A stretch of DNA of 64,000 nt from DAOUJW01 sp034422115 (GTDB taxonomy: Bacteria > Chloroflexota > Dehalococcoidia > Lucifugimonadales > UBA2985): the NCBI GenBank assembly GCA_034422115.1, contig DAOUJW010000001.1, positions 41,682 to 105,681 of the forward strand. Direction: 5' to 3'. Below, piece after piece: positions 57,698-64,000 of the stretch. The position numbers and the translations under genes were made by a program. Each line of letters opens with the position of its first letter. The stretch's first letter is position 1. The notes under the pieces were generated by a model that saw only the letters and a list, made by a program, of their open reading frames with translations, was not told the origin of the DNA and did no database searches.

Positions 57698-58107
57698 GTG
57701 GACGACATCCTTTTAGAGAGTTGACTAAAGACTTCACTCCGGAGAATCGCCGGGGTATCAAGGTAATGAAGGACGAAATGAAGGCGAATATGGTTGTGTT
57801 CCTGAAGTTCATAGACGCTTTCCCAGAGCTTTATTCAGAGAAGAAATCGGATCAGACTTTTGCCCTTGAGCCATGCGGATACAAGGGGGCCACCGTATAT
57901 TTCCGTAAATCCAATTCTGGACCGAATCAAGCGCGTATTCACTCGCGGCGGTTGAAGAACTTTCCCAATGCCCATCGGCTTGAAGCCTATCTGAGCAAGA
58001 ATAAGGTGCCAATAGCTCAGTCGGCATCACACCCGGACTACATCATAGGGCCGGAACACGTGGATGCGGTTATAGCCATATTGAAGGAAGGGCTTGCCCG
58101 CTCCTGA
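57694..58107 (+). CDS. HigA-like antitoxin with the HTH replaced
   Basis: A 137-residue protein. The N terminus PFRELTKDFTPENRRGIKVM followed by KDEMKANM matches the first ~33 residues of HigA antitoxins that pair with this HigB type. The expected XRE helix-turn-helix does not follow. Instead there is an unrelated ~100-residue alpha/beta region (GYKGATVYFRKSNSGPNQAR, AYLSKNKVPIAQ, PDYIIGPEHVDAVIAILKEG). So DNA binding is probably lost, or handled by the unknown domain. It is coupled to HigB by an ATGA overlap. I do not recognise the C-terminal domain. Confidence 0.75.
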   Translation: MSGRHPFRELTKDFTPENRRGIKVMKDEMKANMVVFLKFIDAFPELYSEKKSDQTFALEPCGYKGATVYFRKSNSGPNQARIHSRRLKNFPNAHRLEAYLSKNKVPIAQSASHPDYIIGPEHVDAVIAILKEGLARS

Positions 58108-58132
58108 AAATCTCTGTACGGGGGGATACAGA

Positions 58133-58876
58133 TTGAGACGTTACAAGCTGCTCATAGCAATGGCGGGGATGATTGTGCTGCTACTGGCGGGAGTCGCCTG
58201 TATTACTGAGGAAGCGGAGCCGGCAGCTGCCGGGATAAGCGTCTCGGGGCAGGCGAGCGTGAGCGTTGAGCCGGACCTGGCGCTGCTGACCGTCGGCGTT
58301 GAGACGATGGACGAGACGGTGGCTGAGGCGCGGGCCGCGGCCGCAGGCGCAATGGACGCCGTGGTGAAGGCAGTCAAGGCTCATGGGCTGGAGGACAAGG
58401 ACATCCAGACCCAGTCCTTCAACATCTGGCCCAGGTACGAGTACCCGGAGGTTATGAGCGGTGAGATGACCACCAGGAAGCAGGTGCTTGTCGGGTACAC
58501 GGTGAGCAACCTGGCGCGGATAAAGGTGCGCAACCTGGACGTTGTGGGATCCGTAATCGACGATGCGGCAGAGGCGGGCGGCGACGCCACGCGCATCCAC
58601 GGCATTGACTTCACCATCGAGGACCCCAAGCCCTTCATGACGCAGCTCCGGGAGGAGGCGGTGGCCGACGCCAGAGCCAAGGCCGAGCACCTGGCAAGCC
58701 TGTCGGACGTGGAGCTTGGCGACCTGGTATACATGAGCGAGGGTGGCGCTACACCGTCGTCCGGGGCCGTCTTTCGGGAGTCTGCGATGATGATGGCGGA
58801 CGCGGCATCGACGTCCATAAGCGGCGGCGAGCTGGAGCTGAAGCTGAGCGTGCAGGCGCTGTACGCCATAGAGTAG
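58133..58876 (+). CDS. SIMPL-domain (DUF541) lipoprotein
   Basis: A 247-residue exported lipoprotein. The signal ends in LAGVAC; the SIMPL fold begins ISVSGQASVSVEPDLALLTV and includes DKDIQTQSFNIWPRYEYPEV, VGYTVSNLARIKVRNLD, and AKAEHLASLSDVELGDLVYM, all standard. Function of the family is unknown; E. coli YggE is linked to oxidative stress. The TTG start at 58133 is preceded by GGGGGGAT at good spacing, which is better than an upstream TTG overlapping the antitoxin gene. Followed by tRNA-Asp on the other strand. Confidence 0.87.
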   Translation: MRRYKLLIAMAGMIVLLLAGVACITEEAEPAAAGISVSGQASVSVEPDLALLTVGVETMDETVAEARAAAAGAMDAVVKAVKAHGLEDKDIQTQSFNIWPRYEYPEVMSGEMTTRKQVLVGYTVSNLARIKVRNLDVVGSVIDDAAEAGGDATRIHGIDFTIEDPKPFMTQLREEAVADARAKAEHLASLSDVELGDLVYMSEGGATPSSGAVFRESAMMMADAASTSISGGELELKLSVQALYAIE

Positions 58877-58883
58877 GAGAAGC

Positions 58884-58962
58884 TGGCGACCCGGACCGGA
58901 TTTGAACCGGCGATCTCCGCCTTGACAGGGCGGTGTGTTAAACCAAGCTACACCACCGGGCC
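58884..58962 (-). tRNA. tRNA-Asp (GTC)
   Basis: Minus-strand cloverleaf: GGCCCGG pairs with CCGGGTC (one G-U), discriminator G and encoded CCA. The anticodon stem CCGCC/GGCGG closes CTGTCAA, giving GTC. The T-loop is GTTCAAATC. It ends eight bases from the SIMPL stop. Confidence 0.95.
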
Positions 58963-59054
58963 GCGTTCGAGAGCGTCACGCCAAGGGCGTGTGGGGCAAG
59001 GCTAAGGTTTCCTGTCTTGCTGCTGGAGGCCTACGGCCTCCGCGTCTAGAAGCT

Positions 59055-59273
59055 TCAACCCATGCCGTTGAAGCCTACGGTGACGGAGTCCCCCTCAACC
59101 GTGACCGGCGTAATGCGTTCGCCGCCGGTCAGACGCTCCACCTCCGCCCACGCTTCCGGCTTAATGCTCAGGTCTATCTCCGTGAACTCAATCTCGTTCT
59201 GCGCCAGCTCGTCCCTGGCCTTGGCCGAGTAGCCGCAGTCGGGGTGGGTGTAGATTACAACGGTATCGTTCAC
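59055..59273 (-). CDS. Glutaredoxin-like protein, monothiol
   Basis: A 72-residue small thioredoxin-fold protein: VVIYTHPDCGYSAKARDEL carries one active-site Cys in the CGYS motif, then IEFTEIDLSIKPEAWAEVER and the cis-Pro loop RITPVTVEGDSVTVGF. A single Cys (CxxS) makes it a monothiol glutaredoxin or NrdH-like relative, likely handling mixed disulfides. It is alone on the minus strand. Confidence 0.85.
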   Translation of the reverse strand: MNDTVVIYTHPDCGYSAKARDELAQNEIEFTEIDLSIKPEAWAEVERLTGGERITPVTVEGDSVTVGFNGMG

Positions 59274-59363
59274 GGGAGATTGCCTTCTGAGAAGTTCCTT
59301 GCCTCTTGTATCATTCTAACCCAGGGAGTTGCATTTTGCAAAGGGAGATGGATGGGCCGCGGG

Positions 59364-59504
59364 CTATCTGAGCGTCCGGGCCAAGCCTACCATCAGCACC
59401 AGGACAAACAGCGCCAGGAAGACCCACCAGGGCACTCCGCCACCGCTGCCGGCGGCCCGCCCCGCCCACCGCCGGGCGCGTCTTCGTCTCCTCCGTGAGC
59501 TCAT
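59364..59504 (-). CDS. Small basic membrane protein
   Basis: Forty-six residues: MSSRRRRRRARRWAGRAAGS, then GVPWWVFLALFVLVLMVGLA as one membrane helix. ATG 59504 is preceded by GAGGGGAAC at wide spacing. A positive N terminus places it with the inside-positive rule. Nothing else is known; it could be a small assembly or stress protein. Confidence 0.45.
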   Translation of the reverse strand: MSSRRRRRRARRWAGRAAGSGGGVPWWVFLALFVLVLMVGLARTLR

Positions 59505-59612
59505 TGCAAAAGTTCCCCTCCGGCTCTTCGCTCCATCGTATCTCAAACTCGTTGCCCGCGCGCATAAAAAGGGCTTGAAATAGTGAATTCTTGATGTTAC
59601 ACTCTGTAACTG

Positions 59613-60284
59613 ATGACTCGAGCAATGAGCACGACAAATATTGTCGCGGGCCTGCTTCTCGTAGCCCTTGTGCTGGTGGCAGCCTGCGGTACAGATCCAA
59701 CGCCTACACCAATTCCGACGGACACCCCGGAGCCGACGGCTACGTCTATACCCACGTCGACGCCGGCCCCCACGCCGGAGCCGACGGCTACACCCGAGCC
59801 AACTGATACGCCGCGGCCAACGGCTACGCCCACTCCCATACCAACGCCCACGCCGGCGCCGACGGCCACGCCTACGCCCACGCCAGAACCAACGGCCACG
59901 CCTACGCCCACGCCAGAACCGACGGCTACGCCCACGCCCACACCAATGCCGACGGCCACACCCACGCCGTTGCCGGTTCCTCCGGGCCAGGTGCCGCCTC
60001 TGTTCACTGACTTCTCCGGGACCGTAACGGTGAGCGGTCAGCCCGCGCAGACGGGCGTGCTGCTGCAGGCCAGGGTGAAGTGGTGGCACTCGGACACCGT
60101 CAGGGTGTTCCAGGGGAGGTACGCCAGCTTGACCGTGGCCCCCAACGACCTGGCGTTGAACGGAGCGACCATCACCTTCCACGTGGTGGACGCCAACGGC
60201 GAGTCGCTGAGCCAGGCGTCTGAGACGTCCACGTACAACACCAGGAACCTCACGCCGGTAATCCTGAACCTCACCTTCCCGTAG
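59613..60284 (+). CDS. Thr/Pro-rich secreted lipoprotein
   Basis: A 223-residue lipoprotein: a signal ending in LVAAC at Cys25, then ~100 residues of Thr-Pro-rich repeats with periodic PTPEPTATPTP, and a C-terminal ~75-residue beta domain (GTVTVSGQPAQTGVLLQARV, FHVVDANGESLSQASETSTY). The repeat-based linker resembles that of other lipoproteins here. The tandem codons of the linker make length variation by slippage likely. ATG 59613 or 59625 are equally good starts. Function unknown. Confidence 0.82.
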   Translation: MTRAMSTTNIVAGLLLVALVLVAACGTDPTPTPIPTDTPEPTATSIPTSTPAPTPEPTATPEPTDTPRPTATPTPIPTPTPAPTATPTPTPEPTATPTPTPEPTATPTPTPMPTATPTPLPVPPGQVPPLFTDFSGTVTVSGQPAQTGVLLQARVKWWHSDTVRVFQGRYASLTVAPNDLALNGATITFHVVDANGESLSQASETSTYNTRNLTPVILNLTFP

Positions 60285-60292
60285 CCCCGCCC

Positions 60293-60655
60293 CTGGATTC
60301 CTGCCTGCGCAGGAATGGTCGGCGGGGGTGTCATCCTGAACGGAGCTACGTTCTTCGTCATTCCCGCGAAAGCGGGAATCTAAATGGTTTCTTCAAAGGC
60401 ATCCCGGTCTTGCAGACTGCGTTTCCAGATTCCTGCTTCCGCAGGAATGACGGAGGGGGTGTCCGCGCGAGGCCCCCGTCCCGCCCCTGGATTCCTGCTT
60501 CCGCAGGAATGGTCGGCGGTGGTGTCATTCTGAACGGAGTGGAGCGCGTTTCCTGTCATTCCCGTGCAGACGGGAATCCACATCCCGCCCCGCCCCTGGA
60601 TTCCGGCCCCCGTGTCGGAGCACGAGGGCATGCTTCCGCCGGAATGACGACGCTG
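60293..60655. repeat. Dense array of hairpin repeats
   Basis: About eight units including ATTCCTGCCTGCGCAGGAAT, ATTCCCGCGAAAGCGGGAAT and ATTCCTGCTTCCGCAGGAAT, plus one enclosing GCACGCCCTCGTGC-like segments, related to 16626. No gene is seen in the array. Confidence 0.75.
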
Positions 60656-60656
60656 C

Positions 60657-60767
60657 TGTCATTCTGAACGGAGCCCCGCGGAGTGAAGAATCTAAGGTCT
60701 TTGTCTGCAAAGCTGTGATGTCCGTAGGCAAAGACCTTGGATTCTTCGCCTTCGGCTCAGAATGACA
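60657..60767. repeat. MITE-like inverted repeat, copy 5 of 5
   Basis: TGTCATTCTGAACGGAGCC and its mate ending CAGAATGACA, inner arms GAAGAATCTAAGGTC and CTTGGATTCTTC, core GCAAAGCTGTGATGTC. The flank TTGGTGCGGGCTGGTCACAG is shared with copy 4. Confidence 0.85.
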
Positions 60768-60932
60768 TTGGTGCGGGCTGGTCACAGGCTACGCAAGTGT
60801 CTCCGGGGACGGGAATCCCCCGCCCCTGGGGATTCCTGCGGAAGCAGGAATGGTCGGCGGGGGTGTTTCCCGCTCACCCCCGTATCAAGTACGGGGCAGG
60901 CTCACCACGAGCGGGCAGGAGGCGGTTGTCTA

Positions 60933-63900
60933 CTACCGGCAGCTGCCGCCTGTAGAGTCGTACTGGAGGGACAGGCCAATCTGGTCCAGGCCGCCACGGC
61001 CGTCTATCACCTCAAGGTCAATGATAATGAAGCCATCGTCAGGGCTGAGGTCCGCGGGGAGAGTCCGGGACACCCGCACCACGCCGTAATCCACGTTTCC
61101 GCTGGTGACCGTGGTCACCGTGAAGTAGGCGTCCGCAATCTCCTCAAAACCCGTCCTTTGGAAGTACTGAAGCGAGTCGCCGTCCGGGTCGGTGGCGCTG
61201 AACCGCGCCACCTCTGTGCCGCGCCGGGCGCCGGCGTTCGCGCACCAGGGCGTCTCCGGGTACCATACGGAGTCCCGGTCGAACTCCGGCGGGTTGTTTG
61301 GCCCGGAAGGCACGCCGGGCGGCGGCGGTTGGCCGGGCTCCGGCTCCGGCGGCGCGACGGGCGTGGCCAGCACCGAGCCGGAGGACACCCCGGGCACAAG
61401 GTCGCCGTACTCCGACTGCGTGACCGCCCGCACCCGGAAGATGTACTCCCTGCCGTTCTCCAGTCCCGTGACCGTGTAGCCCAGGTTGGAGGACCCCACG
61501 GCCCGGGGCGCAATGTCCCGCCAGGTCTGATCATCTGAGCGCCAGAGCTGATGCCAGACGTCTGGCCGGCCGGCGGACGAGCCGGAGCGCCACTCCAGGT
61601 CCACGGCGCGGTCTCCGGGCCTGGCGGTCAGGCCGGTTACGGAGTCCGGCGGCTGCGCCGGGTCCGCCGCCTGCGCTCTTTCGAAGCCCTCCTGCGCGGG
61701 GGTGGTGGACCACGGGCCGGCCACTCCCATCCGGTTGACGGCCCGCACCCGGTACTGGGGCGTACCGCTGGCGAAGTCCTTATCCAGGTGGATGGTCCCG
61801 GTCACGTCATTCGTGGTCACCCAGCCCGGCTCCAAGCGCTGCACCTGGTAGTGGGTCACCGGGTGGCCGTGCAGCATTGCCACCGGCTCCCATTGCAGGA
61901 TGTTGCCCACGGGGATGTCCAGGACGGTCAGCCCGGCGGGCGCGCCGGGGTAGCTCCCCGTCCCGGCGTGCGCCTCGATCTGGGCCGAGTTGTTGCCGGG
62001 GATGTGGTCGTAGTAGACGGCGGAGTGTTCCGTGTAGCCCGTCGGCAGGTCCCCCGAGCATTCCAGGTCGTTGGCGGGGTCGGTCGCGCCGGTCTTGATG
62101 CGCACGCAGTACTCCCGCGCGGGGGCGATGACTGCCCGGAAGGGAACGTCGCTTTCGGTGAACACGGTCAGGGTTGGGCCTTCGCTCCGGCCGTTGGCCC
62201 GGCGCGCTTCCCTGGGTTGCAGTTCATCGATGGTCCACACGCCGTCGCGGTAGGAGCCCTCGCTGGGGATGGCGTTGTCTATGCTGGGCGCCGGTATTCG
62301 CAATGGCGACAGCCGGACTTCGACGGGGGCTTCGTCCGGCCCGTTGTTGAGGGCGGTGATGGTGTAGGCGCGCTTGCCCCTGGCGACTTCCGGGTTGGCC
62401 CCGGCGTCCCGCACCTCCAGCTCCGCCACCGGGCCGACGTGGAAGGTGTAGGTACCGGAGTCGGTGTAGGGTATGCCCGCCTCGGTGGCTCCAATGGTCA
62501 TGTCCAGTTTGTAAGTGCCGAGTGTGCTGAAACTTATCAGGGTGGGCGTTGGCTTCGAAGTGAAGGTTTCCGAAAGATTCCACGGGCCGTCACTTGGTCT
62601 TGCATCGGGGTCCAGCGATAGATAGCTTGCGTCGTCGCCGTCATTGAACGACACGCTGCCGGGCCTTTGCTTCGGGTCCACGTCACTCACTTCGGTGATA
62701 TATGCGCTCCAGCCGGACCCGAGCCAAGTGAAGGCGACCCCGATTCCCGGTATCGGGTCAATTTCTTCATCATCATGATACCGTGTCCTGCCGGTCTTCC
62801 ATTTCCCGTCATGCCGTCCCGACGGGTCCTGGATATGAACGACGACTGTTTCGGGTTTAAGGAAAGTCGTGCCATGGCCGATGTGACCAAGTAAATCAAT
62901 ACGGTCCAAGCCCGGCAGGTCAATTTCCTTCCGGGAGGCCGCCGCCACCAGTTCCAGGGTGTCCTCGCCGGTGCAGATGAATGTATCGCGGCCGACGCAG
63001 TCAAAGAAATCGAACAGTTCAATATAACCATTGGTCAGCAACACCTTGGGGTCTTCCCCCAGGCACACGGTGGCGGTGTCGTTCTCCCGCTTCGAGCGGT
63101 CAAAGGCGAACCAGGGCACGGCCCTGACCACCTTCGCCGTCAGGCACCGCTCCTCCAGGGGCAGGTCCGCGAGGCTGTCGGCGGTGAGGTTGACCGCCAC
63201 CGGAAGCGACCGGCGATCTGCGGCTCCCCTGGTCCGCTCCAGGGTTCCCACGTCCCAGATCCCGGTGGCCGGGTCGAACGTCGTGCCGTCCGGCGCCTGC
63301 GGGGTCCCGGCGAAGGCCAGGCCCGGCGAAAGGCTGATTTCGAGCTGTACGTCAAGCTGAGTATGAGTAGCGAGGGAAGAGGCGGGGAAACCATAGCGGT
63401 CTCCCGGGAAATTCGCGGCCTCCACCGTGAAGGTCGTCCCTCCCCCCACCGGCGGAAACCGGTCGGATATCCGGACGCCGACTGCCGTGTCTCCGTCGGT
63501 GAGCCATTCTACCTTGGTATTGCCCCAGTGCTCACTGGCGTTGTTGAACTGAAAGCCCGGCGGTTCCCCCGGGTCCGATTCGATGACTTCGGCATAGAGC
63601 CCCACTATCTTCAAGGGGTCGAGGTGATGATACGTTGATGGTCGGTCGACCCGCCTCGTCACCTTGTCCCCGGGCCCCAGGCTTTGGATTGTCCACATGG
63701 TGGCGCTGGTAGCGCCGGCGTGATCAGTCAGGACAATCTTCACCTCCACGCGGCGGGCGACCGCTCCCGGATGCCGCCCCACGGGGTTGTTCTCCACGGT
63801 GATGCGCCAGGCCGTAACTCTCGCGTCGGCGTAGTTTTCAACTACTATTGACAAATCGAGAGCAGGATGGAGGGTATCGTCCACCGGCTGGGCCAAGACC

Positions 63901-63953
63901 GTCCGGCCGCCGGCGGGGGTCACCGCCAGCAGGGCTATTGCCAGGGCCGCCAA
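60933..63953 (-). CDS. Large secreted protein with fibronectin type III and cadherin-like domains
   Basis: At least 1006 residues. The N terminus is a signal peptide (LAIALLAVTPAGGRTVLAQ); reading continues upstream without a stop toward the poly-G run, so the true start is uncertain. Two CARDB/DUF11-like beta domains occupy residues ~25-520. Two fibronectin type III domains follow (PGAPAGLTVLDIPVGNILQW; VTGLTARPGDRAVDLEWRSG). A cadherin-like SATDPDGDSLQYFQRTGFEE domain ends it. No anchor or enzyme motif is seen, so it is probably a secreted matrix or adhesion protein. The minus-strand end falls against a 16-G homopolymer at the window edge. Confidence 0.78.
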   Translation of the reverse strand: MAALAIALLAVTPAGGRTVLAQPVDDTLHPALDLSIVVENYADARVTAWRITVENNPVGRHPGAVARRVEVKIVLTDHAGATSATMWTIQSLGPGDKVTRRVDRPSTYHHLDPLKIVGLYAEVIESDPGEPPGFQFNNASEHWGNTKVEWLTDGDTAVGVRISDRFPPVGGGTTFTVEAANFPGDRYGFPASSLATHTQLDVQLEISLSPGLAFAGTPQAPDGTTFDPATGIWDVGTLERTRGAADRRSLPVAVNLTADSLADLPLEERCLTAKVVRAVPWFAFDRSKRENDTATVCLGEDPKVLLTNGYIELFDFFDCVGRDTFICTGEDTLELVAAASRKEIDLPGLDRIDLLGHIGHGTTFLKPETVVVHIQDPSGRHDGKWKTGRTRYHDDEEIDPIPGIGVAFTWLGSGWSAYITEVSDVDPKQRPGSVSFNDGDDASYLSLDPDARPSDGPWNLSETFTSKPTPTLISFSTLGTYKLDMTIGATEAGIPYTDSGTYTFHVGPVAELEVRDAGANPEVARGKRAYTITALNNGPDEAPVEVRLSPLRIPAPSIDNAIPSEGSYRDGVWTIDELQPREARRANGRSEGPTLTVFTESDVPFRAVIAPAREYCVRIKTGATDPANDLECSGDLPTGYTEHSAVYYDHIPGNNSAQIEAHAGTGSYPGAPAGLTVLDIPVGNILQWEPVAMLHGHPVTHYQVQRLEPGWVTTNDVTGTIHLDKDFASGTPQYRVRAVNRMGVAGPWSTTPAQEGFERAQAADPAQPPDSVTGLTARPGDRAVDLEWRSGSSAGRPDVWHQLWRSDDQTWRDIAPRAVGSSNLGYTVTGLENGREYIFRVRAVTQSEYGDLVPGVSSGSVLATPVAPPEPEPGQPPPPGVPSGPNNPPEFDRDSVWYPETPWCANAGARRGTEVARFSATDPDGDSLQYFQRTGFEEIADAYFTVTTVTSGNVDYGVVRVSRTLPADLSPDDGFIIIDLEVIDGRGGLDQIGLSLQYDSTGGSCR

Positions 63954-63979
63954 CAGGGCCGGCAGTCGCAGCCTGATGC

Positions 63980-63995
63980 GGGGGGGGGGGGGGGG
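63980..63995. repeat. 16-nt poly-G run at the window end
   Basis: Sixteen consecutive Gs adjacent to the start region of the fibronectin protein (poly-C on its coding strand). Either a slippage-prone tract that could tune expression or a contig-end sequencing artefact. Confidence 0.6.
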
Positions 63996-64000
63996 AAGCT

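Noticed and set aside
60380..60631. Short ORFs in the hairpin array
   Set aside because: They are translations of the repeats (typical CFRRN/DSRLHGN-like products), not genes.

Overview
The window is a 64 kb piece of a high-GC bacterial genome that encodes no outer-membrane machinery, uses many lipoproteins with Thr/Pro-rich linkers, and is peppered with short intergenic repeats. The mix of genes (NADH dehydrogenase, two tungsten-type aldehyde ferredoxin oxidoreductases, nickel superoxide dismutase, acyl-CoA dehydrogenases, thiolase-like/DUF35 pair, DCC and SIMPL proteins) points to a Chloroflexota lineage, perhaps Dehalococcoidia/SAR202-like. That placement is inference from gene content; no marker gene such as 16S rRNA is present.

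Layout. 0-3 kb: the 3' part of a complex I operon (nuoM, nuoN). 3-7 kb: on the minus strand a truncated PSP1 protein, holB, lysA and a JAMM peptidase; on the plus strand tRNA-Gly and endonuclease III. 7.3-12 kb: a candidate structured RNA behind a near-consensus promoter, tRNA-Leu, a small winged-helix-like protein, then a thiamine-precursor uptake and salvage unit (TPP riboswitch with terminator, ABC transporter, thiD). 12.1-13.4 kb: an AT-richer island with an orphan DndB/DGQHR-like gene, its own promoter and a perfect 16-bp hairpin. 13.4-16.6 kb: flavodoxin-like protein, divergent nickel SOD and its maturation protease, DCC protein, dolichol-phosphate-mannose-synthase-like glycosyltransferase. 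16.9-23.2 kb: a tungsten-enzyme operon (polyferredoxin, FAD/NAD reductase, AOR, MoaD-like, second AOR) with a recognisable promoter. 23.4-25.7 kb: two paralogous lipoproteins, one split by a single in-frame amber codon. 25.7-30.6 kb: tRNA-Arg, CPA2 antiporter, CorC-like protein, glmU, two tRNA-Ser. 30.7-33.5 kb: tungstate ABC transporter tupABC, which plausibly feeds the AOR enzymes. 33.6-35.3 kb: DNA methyltransferase fused to an Mrr-like nuclease. 35.5-41.6 kb: acyl-CoA dehydrogenase, phosphoesterase, and a minus-strand cassette of two nucleotidyltransferases, a methyltransferase and a PLP aminotransferase that looks like a CDP-activated head-group pathway. 42-54.6 kb: assorted oxidoreductases and hydrolases, three small retropepsin-like proteases, a propeller/plant-type LRR protein, MFS transporter. 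54.6-57.2 kb: truncated acyl-CoA dehydrogenase, DUF35 and a thiolase-like protein lacking all three usual catalytic residues. 57.3-58.1 kb: HigB toxin with an unusual HigA-like partner that lacks its HTH. 58-64 kb: SIMPL lipoprotein, tRNA-Asp, glutaredoxin, Thr/Pro-rich lipoprotein and a large secreted fibronectin-type protein whose 5' end abuts a 16-nt poly-G run.

Four families of dispersed intergenic repeats occur throughout: a 109-116 bp MITE-like inverted repeat (five copies), mirror-image hairpins around the core TTCCTGCnnnnGCAGGAA, paired CCGCTCA...TGAGCGG elements with a TGTCGAA core, and CCTTCCCCC/GGGGGAAGG elements. One of the last kind is read through in frame at the end of the DCC gene. 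The best candidates for new biology are the CDP-head-group cassette, the HTH-less HigA partner, the orphan DGQHR gene, the structured RNA at 7.35 kb and the methyltransferase-nuclease fusion.
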